This document shows, one piece after another, positions 57,247 to 64,000 of a stretch of DNA of 64,000 bases. The stretch lies in the NCBI RefSeq assembly GCF_947502415.1, contig NZ_CANMZV010000017.1:36048-100047 (forward strand), in the 5' to 3' direction. The stretch comes from an uncultured Photobacterium sp. Lineage in GTDB: Bacteria; Pseudomonadota; Gammaproteobacteria; Enterobacterales; Vibrionaceae. The notes beneath the pieces are model-generated. The model saw only the letters and a list, made by a program, of their open reading frames with translations. It was not told the origin of the DNA and did not search any database. The position numbers and the translations under genes are program-made. How positions within the stretch are numbered: position 1 is the stretch's first letter; each line of letters opens with the position of its first letter.

Positions 57247-57569
57247 GGTTTTACCTTTCTTATCATCCGTGCAACATTGCTGTTGCTATAGTTTAACTTC
57301 TTGTCGGTGTGGTGAGAATCGGTGGTTGATGATAGGTAGCGAATGATCACGTTGTAGAACGGAAATACCACCAAAAGAGAATACGGTGACAGTAAAGATG
57401 TAGTCTGTCAGTTTGTGAGCCAGTAGTTAAAAGTAACAATTACTGCTTTGATTCAGCTAGCATCAGGAATTACTATGTTTTGATCGTCATTAAAATGGCG
57501 ATTCACGCTGAAGACGTGAGTAAAAGCGCGTATAGTTGCAGAAAAAGGTTACAGAGAAACAATAGGTTC
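57247..57569. other. Divergent promoter region sthA-fabR
   Basis: About 320 bases, moderately A/T-rich, without a gene, RNA terminator or strong repeat. It must hold the promoters of both genes; none was clear enough to mark. Confidence 0.5.
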
Positions 57570-58202
57570 ATGGGTATTAGGGCTCAGCAAAAAGAAAAAA
57601 CCCGCCGTTCACTTATCGATGCTGCATTTAATCAGCTTAGTGCGGAGCGTAGCTTTTCTAATCTTAGTTTGCGGGAAGTGGCGCGGGAGGCCGGTATCGC
57701 TCCGACGTCTTTTTACCGCCATTTTAAAGATATGGATGAGCTGGGTTTGACGATGGTTGATGAAGGCGGTTTGATCCTTCGTCAGTTAATGCGTCAGGCT
57801 CGCCAGCGCATTGCCAAAGAGGGTAGTGTGATCCGTACCTCTGTAGAAACATTTATGGAATTCATTGAAAGCAGCCCGAACGTGTTTAGGTTGCTTTTGC
57901 GCGAGCGTTCAGGAACTTCCCCCGCGTTTCGTGCGGCTGTTGCTCGTGAGATCCAGCACTTTGTGGCTGAGTTGACCGAGTACTTAGAAGCCAAAACCGG
58001 TGTTACCCATGATGAAGCTTACACTCAGGCTGAAGCATCGGTCACGCTGGTGTTCAGCTCCGGCGCCGAGGCGTTGGATCTGGATAATCATGCTCGGGCA
58101 GAGCATGCAGAAAGACTGATCATGCAATTAAGAATGATTGCAAAGGGTGCCTATTGGTATCGTAAAGAGCGTGAGCGTCGAGAGCTCAGGCAGAAACTCT
58201 AA
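57570..58202 (+). CDS. fabR: Unsaturated fatty acid biosynthesis repressor FabR
   Basis: A 210-residue TetR-family repressor of fabA and fabB that responds to the unsaturated to saturated acyl balance. The helix-turn-helix is [28 protein letters not shown]. The start is the ATG at 57570 ([15 protein letters not shown]), the N-terminus seen in Vibrio FabR; the upstream extension of 30 residues is not conserved. yijD follows after 23 bases, the fabR-yijD pair of enterics. Confidence 0.97.
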   Translation: MGIRAQQKEKTRRSLIDAAFNQLSAERSFSNLSLREVAREAGIAPTSFYRHFKDMDELGLTMVDEGGLILRQLMRQARQRIAKEGSVIRTSVETFMEFIESSPNVFRLLLRERSGTSPAFRAAVAREIQHFVAELTEYLEAKTGVTHDEAYTQAEASVTLVFSSGAEALDLDNHARAEHAERLIMQLRMIAKGAYWYRKERERRELRQKL

Positions 58203-58225
58203 CTTTATTTTGTTGGTGAAAGGAT

Positions 58226-58600
58226 ATGAACAAGGAACAAGTAAAAGCTGAGCGTAAAACGCTAGTCCTATCTTTGTTGGCGGGTCTATGTGGTAATGCG
58301 ACATTGGCTGTTTTCACATCGAGCGCTGTTTCGTTTTCTGTTTTCCCTGTTATTGCATTTGGTTTGGCGGCGTACTGCCTGTACCAGGAATACCTGAACA
58401 AGCCGATGGCTGAGGGTACTCCTGCAATTGCATTTGCCTGCTTCCTGGTCGGCGCATTTGGATACTCGGCCTTCCTGCGTGCTCAAACACCGGATATGGG
58501 TTCTAACTTCCTGCCGCTGATGATTGCCCTGGGTTTGCTGTTCTGGATTGCTTACAAGCTGGGTATCACGAACCCTAAATCAAAAGCTGCTGATGCTTAA
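58226..58600 (+). CDS. yijD: YijD family (DUF1422) membrane protein
   Basis: A 124-residue protein with about four membrane helices (LVLSLLAGLCGNATLAVFTS; SVFPVIAFGLAAYCLY; AIAFACFLVGAFGYSAFL; LPLMIALGLLFWIAYKL). DUF1422 has no known function. AAAGGAT lies before the ATG. The terminator at 58615-58641 follows. Confidence 0.93.
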   Translation: MNKEQVKAERKTLVLSLLAGLCGNATLAVFTSSAVSFSVFPVIAFGLAAYCLYQEYLNKPMAEGTPAIAFACFLVGAFGYSAFLRAQTPDMGSNFLPLMIALGLLFWIAYKLGITNPKSKAADA

Positions 58601-58614
58601 GGTTTTCTCGATGT

Positions 58615-58641
58615 AAAAAAGGCGCCGATGACGCCTTTTTT
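58615..58641. terminator. Bidirectional terminator between yijD and trmA
   Basis: AAAAAAGGCG-ccgatga-CGCCTTTTTT; it serves yijD on the plus strand and trmA on the minus strand. Confidence 0.85.
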
Positions 58642-58701
58642 GTACCTGTTTTATATGATTAGGTGCGTCAATCCATTAGGGATAGCGCTAGGTCGTTAAT
58701 C

Positions 58702-59808
58702 TTATTTTCGTTCCAGCAATACACCCGCTTCCATGTGGTGGGTATATGGGAACTGATCGAACAGGGCAAAACGGGTTATGTTGTGCGTTTCACTCAGGAT
58801 CTCAAGGTTTTCCTTCAGCGTATCCGGGTTGCATGAGATATACATGATACGGTCGTAGCCCTGCACCATACGACAAGTGCCTTCGTCCATACCTGAGCGT
58901 GGAGGATCAACAAAGATAGTGTTGCAGTTGTAGCTTTGTAGATCGATGCCCTGATCTTTCAGACGGCGGAATTCGCGCTTGCCTTCCATTGCATCGGTAA
59001 AGTCTTCTGCAGACATACGGATGATTTGGACGTTGTCGATATTGTTGACGGCGATGTTGTACTGTGCTGAATCTACTGATGGTTTTGCTAGTTCGGTGGC
59101 AAGTACACGCTCGAAGTTTTGTGCCAGTGCCAGTGAGAAGTTGCCGTTACCACAGTACAGTTCTAGCAGATCGCCTTCGCTGTCCTGGGTACAGTCTACA
59201 GCCCACTCCAGCATTTTCTGTGCTACTTCGCCGTTAGGTTGGGTAAAGCTGTTTTCGACTTGTTTGTAAGTCAGGGTACGATCATTAACCTTGAGCTTTT
59301 CAATAACAAATTCTTGGTCCAGAACGATCTTTTGCTTACGTGCACGACCAATGAAGTTCAGGTTGAAGCCTTCATCGTTCAGGCGTTGCTTTAGGGAGTT
59401 GGCTTCTTTTTTCCACTCTTCGTCAAGTTGGCGGTGGTATAGCATAGAAACCAGGATTTCACCGCTCAGTGTTGACAGGAAATCAACCTGGAAAAGTTTA
59501 TGACGTAGTGCTTTTACAGGTTTTAGCGCATCAACCAGTAGCGGCATTAGGTCGTTGATCAGGCGGCTGGCTGCCGGAAACTGATCGACGCGGTATTTTT
59601 CGCGTGTTTCCTGGTTGAACATGATGTAATACAGGTCTTCACCTTCATGCCATACACGGAATTCAGCACGCATGCGGTAATGCTCGGCAGGTGAGGCGAA
59701 CACCTCAAGTTCAGGGGTTTCAAAATCTGCAAAGATATTTTGAATACGCTCTGCTTTTTCATCCAGCTGCGACTGGTAGTCAGCTGGATTGATTGCGGTG
59801 GATGCCAT
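58702..59808 (-). CDS. trmA: tRNA (uracil-5-)-methyltransferase TrmA
   Basis: A 368-residue enzyme making m5U54 in the T-loop of tRNAs. SAM site [16 protein letters not shown], catalytic Cys in [14 protein letters not shown], general base near the C-terminus ([10 protein letters not shown]), and the [10 protein letters not shown] motif are all present. It diverges from btuB with the cobalamin riboswitch between, as in E. coli (trmA-btuB-murI). Confidence 0.97.
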   Translation of the reverse strand: MASTAINPADYQSQLDEKAERIQNIFADFETPELEVFASPAEHYRMRAEFRVWHEGEDLYYIMFNQETREKYRVDQFPAASRLINDLMPLLVDALKPVKALRHKLFQVDFLSTLSGEILVSMLYHRQLDEEWKKEANSLKQRLNDEGFNLNFIGRARKQKIVLDQEFVIEKLKVNDRTLTYKQVENSFTQPNGEVAQKMLEWAVDCTQDSEGDLLELYCGNGNFSLALAQNFERVLATELAKPSVDSAQYNIAVNNIDNVQIIRMSAEDFTDAMEGKREFRRLKDQGIDLQSYNCNTIFVDPPRSGMDEGTCRMVQGYDRIMYISCNPDTLKENLEILSETHNITRFALFDQFPYTHHMEAGVLLERK

Positions 59809-59974
59809 CTCGGATGCCTCAAACTGCTCAAATTAAGAGCGCAGATTTTATTGCATTGCTGACCGATGTCCAGTGTTGCCCTGATAAAAGTGTCGTTGGC
59901 AGGGATTATTTATATGCAATACCAAACAAAACTAGACATTCACCGGAATGGTATTTAGCATTTATTTTGCGCTG

Positions 59975-60210
59975 GTTAGCCTGATTTCAGGTTGGGGAAT
60001 ACGGTGGGAATCCGTGACTGACGCGCAGCGGTGATAGAGAACGAAAGCACATGGACGATAGTTCCGAACACTGCTTCTTCCGGCTGTGCAATGCAGCATT
60101 CAGAAGTGGGAAGTTGTTGCCTTAGGTGGTTATTCAACCTTGCTCTTAAGTCCGAAGACCGACCAGTGTAGCAAGCAGAAAAGCTGCTTTGTTATAAACG
60201 CGACTTAAGG
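59975..60210 (+). promoter_or_regulatory. Cobalamin (B12) riboswitch upstream of btuB
   Basis: The core shows GGGAATACGGTGGGAATCCG (60 kb junction), GACGCGCAGCGGTGATAGAGA, the kissing-loop arm region, GAAGTGGGAAG, and a B12-box-like AAGTCCGAAGACCGACCAG at 60148-60166. CTTAAGTC (60145-60152), next to the B12 box, is exactly complementary to GACTTAAG (60202-60209), which runs into the btuB ribosome site AAGG, suggesting control of translation. A hairpin AAGCAG/CTGCTT (60173-60189) lies between. Class I architecture is inferred from motif order. Confidence 0.88.
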
Positions 60211-60220
60211 TATCCATTAA

Positions 60221-62161
60221 ATGAAGAAAACGTTATTAGCAGTGGCGTTAGCCCCGCTGTGTTTCCAACCTAATGCTTTTGCAGCAGAAACCGCTCCCGA
60301 TGAGACTATGGTAGTTATTGGCCGTAGTGTGAATGTAAACTCCATCGAGGATATTCCTGCAAATGTCACTGTTATTGATCAAGATGAAATTCAAGCAACC
60401 GGAGCTAGTGATTTAGCCTCTCTATTACGTGGCCGAGCAGGTATTCAACTATCTGACACCAATAGTGGACCAGTGTTTTCTTTGCGTGGTTTCGCTGGTG
60501 AACAGGCTGCACACAATACGCTTATTTTGATTGATGGCCGCCGATTGAACAAAGCTGATTTATCTGCACCTCGGCTTAACGCTATCGCTTTGAGTCAAAT
60601 TGAGCGAGTTGAAATTTTGTCGGGTAGTGCAGGCGTCCTTTATGGTGATCAGGCTGTTGGTGGTGTTATCAATATCATTACGAAAGCACCTCAAAAGCCT
60701 GGAGGAAGTATTGGTGCAACAGTTGGAAGCTTTGATACTTATGGTTATCGAGGTGATGTTTATGGTCCTATTAATTATGACTGGCGCTATTACTTAGCTG
60801 CGAATCAAATTAATAGTGATAACTATCGAGATCACAATACAAGTGAAGATGGTTCAATTATAGGTAGGCTTGAATTTAGTCAAGATGATAAGCGGTTTTT
60901 CGCTGAGGTGAGTTATTTTGATTCATATAGAGAATACGCAGGTTCTTTAACTAAAGAGCAGTTTGAAGATAATCCGAAACAAGCAAATGCTGGCAGCCTG
61001 CAAGATTACAATCATGAGATTACCACGGCATATCGCGTCGGCTATCGTCAGGGCTTCATTGAGTCATGGGATGTTAATGCGGAGCTAACTTATGATGATA
61101 CGGATGCTAATGGTTTTCAGTCTGGTAAAAATAGCAAAGACAGTGAGCACTTGTTTACAGCATTTCAACTGGAAGGTGCACTTCCTGCAGCGAATGGCGA
61201 TGTAAATATTCTTATTGGCGTTGATTTCTCGAATAAAGAATTTGATTATCTATCAAGTTTTATCGACCGAGACAATGAGCAACAAACTATCAGTGCTTAT
61301 ACACAAGTACATTATCCGGTATTAAACGATCTAATTGTAACAGCTGGGGGACGCTACTCTGAAGTTGAGGATCGTCTTAGAGATAAAGTTGCCTACCCAG
61401 CACCATCCAATTTGAAGGAAAATGCACACGCCCTTGAATTGGCTTTGAATTACTACATCAATGACGAGCATCGTGTTTATGCACGTGTTAATGAAAACTT
61501 TCGTTTTGCTAAAGTCGATGAACAAGCATTTACACCACCAGATGTTATTGGTTTAAAACCTCAAACGGGTAATTCAATTGAGACGGGTTGGTCGTATGCA
61601 GGTATTGAATTAACGACGAATTTGAACTTTTATCGTCTAGATCTTGAAGATGAAATTGTGTTTGACAGTAGTGCTCAAGCACCTGAAGGTGCTTTTTTTC
61701 CTCAGGGGGCAAATATTAATTCCGATGCGACTCGCCGGTATGGTGTTGATGTTAGTAGTTATTGGGATGCATCAGATTTTGTGTCTTTAGGTGTTGAATA
61801 TCACTATATTGATGCTGAATTTGTAAAAGGTAGCAATAAGGGTAAGGATATTTCTTGGGTTGCACCTCATACGGGGCGTGTATTTGGGACGTTGACATTT
61901 TTACGTGATTGGCAGGTTTTTGCGGAGTCAGTATACACAGGAAGCAAATATAAGGATGGAGATAATGCCAATAATCATAGTAGGTTAGAGGCTTATTGGC
62001 TTGTTAATGTAGCACTGAATTATATGTTTAATGATTGGCGAGCAAGTTTACGGGTCGATAATCTTGCTGATGAAAGCTATCCAAGCTCAGCTAATCAATG
62101 GGACGCTTACTATTCTGGTGATGGCCGAAAAGTGACTTTAGCTGTTGATTATCAATTTTAA
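60221..62161 (+). CDS. btuB: TonB-dependent receptor, B12-riboswitch controlled (BtuB-type)
   Basis: A 646-residue outer-membrane gated porin. A signal peptide (KKTLLAVALAPLCFQPNAFA) is followed by a TonB box (DETMVVIG), plug domain (VTVIDQDEIQATGASDLASLLRGRAGIQL, NTLILIDGRRLN, VEILSGSAGVLYGDQAVGGVINIIT) and a barrel ending in the terminal Phe (VTLAVDYQF). The upstream cobalamin riboswitch and trmA/murI neighbours indicate corrinoid uptake. The barrel does not look like classical E. coli BtuB to me, and the gene is clearly richer in A+T than its neighbours, so it may be a replaced or fast-evolving receptor. Confidence 0.82.
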   Translation: MKKTLLAVALAPLCFQPNAFAAETAPDETMVVIGRSVNVNSIEDIPANVTVIDQDEIQATGASDLASLLRGRAGIQLSDTNSGPVFSLRGFAGEQAAHNTLILIDGRRLNKADLSAPRLNAIALSQIERVEILSGSAGVLYGDQAVGGVINIITKAPQKPGGSIGATVGSFDTYGYRGDVYGPINYDWRYYLAANQINSDNYRDHNTSEDGSIIGRLEFSQDDKRFFAEVSYFDSYREYAGSLTKEQFEDNPKQANAGSLQDYNHEITTAYRVGYRQGFIESWDVNAELTYDDTDANGFQSGKNSKDSEHLFTAFQLEGALPAANGDVNILIGVDFSNKEFDYLSSFIDRDNEQQTISAYTQVHYPVLNDLIVTAGGRYSEVEDRLRDKVAYPAPSNLKENAHALELALNYYINDEHRVYARVNENFRFAKVDEQAFTPPDVIGLKPQTGNSIETGWSYAGIELTTNLNFYRLDLEDEIVFDSSAQAPEGAFFPQGANINSDATRRYGVDVSSYWDASDFVSLGVEYHYIDAEFVKGSNKGKDISWVAPHTGRVFGTLTFLRDWQVFAESVYTGSKYKDGDNANNHSRLEAYWLVNVALNYMFNDWRASLRVDNLADESYPSSANQWDAYYSGDGRKVTLAVDYQF

Positions 62162-62170
62162 TTTGATTTC

Positions 62171-62193
62171 AAGCCGCCTTCGGGCGGCTTTTT
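62171..62193 (+). terminator. btuB terminator
   Basis: AAGCCGCC-ttcg-GGCGGCTTTTT, with a stable UUCG tetraloop. Confidence 0.93.
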
Positions 62194-62316
62194 AGTACTA
62201 GGGTGTATTCATAACATTGAAGAAATTGGTCACTTTGATAGCTAGCATCATTTTTTATCTGGTAAAGATCGCAGTATGATGAGCGCCCTGAGATTAATTT
62301 CTGTATGTGGTGAAAA

Positions 62317-63108
62317 GTGAAACGGGTACTCATTTTTGATTCTGGTGTTGGTGGATTATCGGTTTACCAGGAAATCTATGCTCAGTTACCCCATGTTCAA
62401 TATGTCTATGCATTTGATGATGCTGGCTTTCCATACGGAGAACTGCCTGAGGACGTATTAATTACACGAACGATGCATATTGTTTCTCTCTTGGTTGAGC
62501 GCCATAACATCGACTTGGTGGTGATCGCCTGTAATACGGCAAGCACTATTGTCCTGCCAACATTACGTTCCCAATTAGGCATTCCTGTGGTTGGCGTTGT
62601 CCCTGCGATAAAACCGGCTGCACTGATCAGTGAGCGCAAATCTATTGGGCTGTTGGCTACGCCTGCTACAGTAAAGCGTGAATATACCAACCAGCTTGTC
62701 AGCCAGTTTGCCAGTGATTGTGAAGTTTATCGTATCGGCTCCACTCGCTTGGTTGAAATGGCAGAAGCTAAGCTGCGTGGAATAGCGGTGCCGATGAAGG
62801 AGTTGGCAGACATTCTTTTCCCTTGGCAGGATAAAGTCGACAGTATTGTTTTAGGCTGTACTCACTTTCCGTTAATTAAAGATGAAATTGCTGAAGTGTT
62901 TGGATCGCCGGTAAATATTATTGATTCGGGCTTGGCAATTGCGAATCGAGTGAAAGCGTTGCTGGGAGAAATAGATTATCTTCGTCCTGGCTCTGCGGTG
63001 AACCTTACATACAACAGCGCCGCGCTAAACCATCACGCGACGCTGAATCAGAGTTTAAAAGGAATGAAGTTAGAGGCTATTCAGTCTCTAAACTATCCGC
63101 AGTTTTAG
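62317..63108 (+). CDS. murI: Glutamate racemase
   Basis: A 263-residue cofactor-independent racemase supplying D-glutamate for peptidoglycan. Both catalytic cysteines are present in VVIACNTASTIVLP and IVLGCTHFPLI; the N-terminal FDSGVGGLSV is the substrate loop. The start is GTG at 62317 preceded by GGTGA. Its 3' end overlaps the convergent RRM gene by 32 bases. Confidence 0.96.
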   Translation: MKRVLIFDSGVGGLSVYQEIYAQLPHVQYVYAFDDAGFPYGELPEDVLITRTMHIVSLLVERHNIDLVVIACNTASTIVLPTLRSQLGIPVVGVVPAIKPAALISERKSIGLLATPATVKREYTNQLVSQFASDCEVYRIGSTRLVEMAEAKLRGIAVPMKELADILFPWQDKVDSIVLGCTHFPLIKDEIAEVFGSPVNIIDSGLAIANRVKALLGEIDYLRPGSAVNLTYNSAALNHHATLNQSLKGMKLEAIQSLNYPQF

Positions 63109-63535
63109 GTTCGTTGGCTTCTCTTACTTTTAGAGTGCGTTGACCATATTCTTTGTTGTTTAGCTGCTCGATAGCGTGTTCGGCATCTTTGCTGCTCATT
63201 ACCACGAAGCCAAATCCTCGTCGTTTACCTGTTCGCTTATCTTTCATCAGGCGAACGGCAAAGACTTCACCGTGCTCGGCAAAGAGTTTCTTTACCTCAT
63301 TTTCATTGGCTCGGTAAGGCAAGTTACCAACATAGAGGGTTTTGCTACTTTGAGAAGAATCTACATCTTGAACAGATGGGTGGGTTTGTTGTAAATGATT
63401 GACAGCGAGGCCTGCCGCGATAGCTCCTATAGCAAAACTGATACCTGATGATAAAGAAATAATAAAGCTAAACAGTAAGGCCCCGATAACGGCAATAGCA
63501 GCTATCGCTATCATAATTGGATTGGAAAATTTCAT
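63077..63535 (-). CDS. Membrane-anchored RNA-binding (RRM) protein
   Basis: A 152-residue protein with two N-terminal membrane helices (PIMIAIAAIAVIGALLFSFIIS; GISFAIGAIAAGLAVNHL) and one RNA recognition motif in the C-terminal half: RNP2 LYVGNL and RNP1 KRRGFGFV, with helix pairs NEVKKLFAEHGEV and DAEHAIEQLNN. Such RRM genes lie next to murI and an rRNA operon in vibrios; function is not established. The start is taken as ATG at 63535; a TTG two codons upstream is also in frame. It is cotranscribed with nothing visible here. Confidence 0.85.
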   Translation of the reverse strand: MKFSNPIMIAIAAIAVIGALLFSFIISLSSGISFAIGAIAAGLAVNHLQQTHPSVQDVDSSQSSKTLYVGNLPYRANENEVKKLFAEHGEVFAVRLMKDKRTGKRRGFGFVVMSSKDAEHAIEQLNNKEYGQRTLKVREANEPKTADSLETE

Positions 63536-63719
63536 ATTCAAAGCTACATCGTCATAAATAATTATAAGAAGAGGTGTTATTGGTTATTTTAACAACAGAG
63601 TCACATTGATATTACTTTCATTGACTTGCAATTGCTAGTTAGTGAATGTGACGGTCCTCCAATGTTGAAATTGAAGGCATTTATCTCACATTAGCTGAAA
63701 TAATCATCATGTGGCTATT

Positions 63720-63764
63720 TTTTTAAAAAAAAAGACTTGTCAGGGTGATCGAAGTCTCTATAAT
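63720..63764 (+). promoter_or_regulatory. rRNA operon promoter
   Basis: TTGTCA (63737-63742) and TATAAT (63759-63764) are 16 bases apart, preceded by an A/T-only tract (about 63716-63733) that resembles an UP element, and followed by a G/C-rich discriminator GCCGCC. This is the layout of a stringently controlled rrn promoter. The region 63536-63719 holds no gene. Confidence 0.88.
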
Positions 63765-63771
63765 GCCGCCT

Positions 63772-64000
63772 CACCGACACGGAGTACGGCAATTTAAGCC
63801 AGCGACGTATCGGATTGTTCTTTAACAATTTGACCATGCAATCTGTGTGGGCACTCGTGAAATGATTAGTCAAACCTTTTGCTTTCACTTTTTAAAAGTG
63901 AAAGCAAATATGGCATCAATGAACTGAGTGACCAATACAAAATAGCTTACGTTATTTTGGCACAGTCAATTCTTATCTTTTATAGATAATTATCAGTATT
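63772..64000 (+). other. rRNA operon leader (16S gene lies beyond the window)
   Basis: The leader contains boxA, TGTTCTTTAACAATTT at 63816-63831, then CAATCTGTGTGGGCACTCG, the sequence found after boxA in enteric and vibrio rrn leaders. A 12-bp perfect hairpin (GCTTTCACTTTT/AAAAGTGAAAGC) lies at 63881-63905. The 16S sequence itself has not started by base 64000. Confidence 0.88.

Noticed and set aside
63536..64000. Start of the 16S rRNA or a tRNA gene inside the window
   Set aside because: Only the leader with boxA is visible; the conserved 16S 5' sequence has not been reached and no tRNA cloverleaf was seen.

Overview
The window looks like core chromosome of a gamma-proteobacterium of the family Vibrionaceae with roughly 50% G+C; Photobacterium or a close relative is the best guess. 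This rests on protein sequence (EpsL/GspL beginning MSEFLT, FabR beginning MGIRAQQ, a DUF3630 protein), on gene neighbourhoods (pckA-hslO-hslR next to a gspC-N cluster; trmA-btuB-murI-rrn; polA-spf-engB), and on small RNAs typical of enterics and vibrios. No insertion sequence, phage, CRISPR array or tRNA was found.

Layout. 1-3.5 kb: end of lysA, then the tightly coupled dapF-DUF484-xerC-yigB set. 3.5-6.2 kb: a minus-strand bufferin-type operon (two near-identical small cysteine peptides, DUF692, DUF2063 and DoxX genes) sitting between yigB and uvrD. 6.5-16.6 kb: uvrD with a LexA-like box, ggt, rarD, recQ, a DUF3630 gene, yhhQ behind a preQ1-I riboswitch, a GNAT gene, the RyhB small RNA with a Fur box, and elbB. 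16.9-24.8 kb: polA, Spot 42, a second small RNA candidate, engB, cytochrome c4, a CsrB/CsrC-type RNA with 25 GGA motifs, a zinc-ribbon methyltransferase, yihI and a DUF2489 gene. 25-34 kb: hemN, then the nitrogen block glnG-glnL-(DUF4124)-glnA with a sigma-54 promoter and NtrC sites, then typA. 34-42.7 kb: DUF2959 lipoprotein, yihY-dtd-yiiD, an AsmA-like protein, pckA, hslO and hslR. 42.9-54.2 kb: a complete type II secretion operon gspC to gspN. 54.3-64 kb: nudE, cysQ, sthA, fabR, yijD, trmA, a cobalamin riboswitch with a TonB-dependent receptor gene, murI, a membrane-anchored RRM protein, and the promoter and leader of an rRNA operon whose 16S gene lies beyond the window.

How it works together. 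Most genes are housekeeping: peptidoglycan precursors (lysA, dapF, murI), DNA repair and segregation (xerC, uvrD, recQ, polA), nitrogen control and protein export. What stands out is the density of RNA-level regulation: RyhB (iron), Spot 42 (carbon) and a CsrA sponge lie within about 7 kb around polA, with two further unassigned small RNA candidates at 13.7-13.9 and 20.3 kb, and two riboswitches (preQ1 and cobalamin) that appear to act by hiding ribosome binding sites. The most accessory-looking piece is the bufferin-type operon, which probably makes cysteine-modified periplasmic metal-binding peptides.
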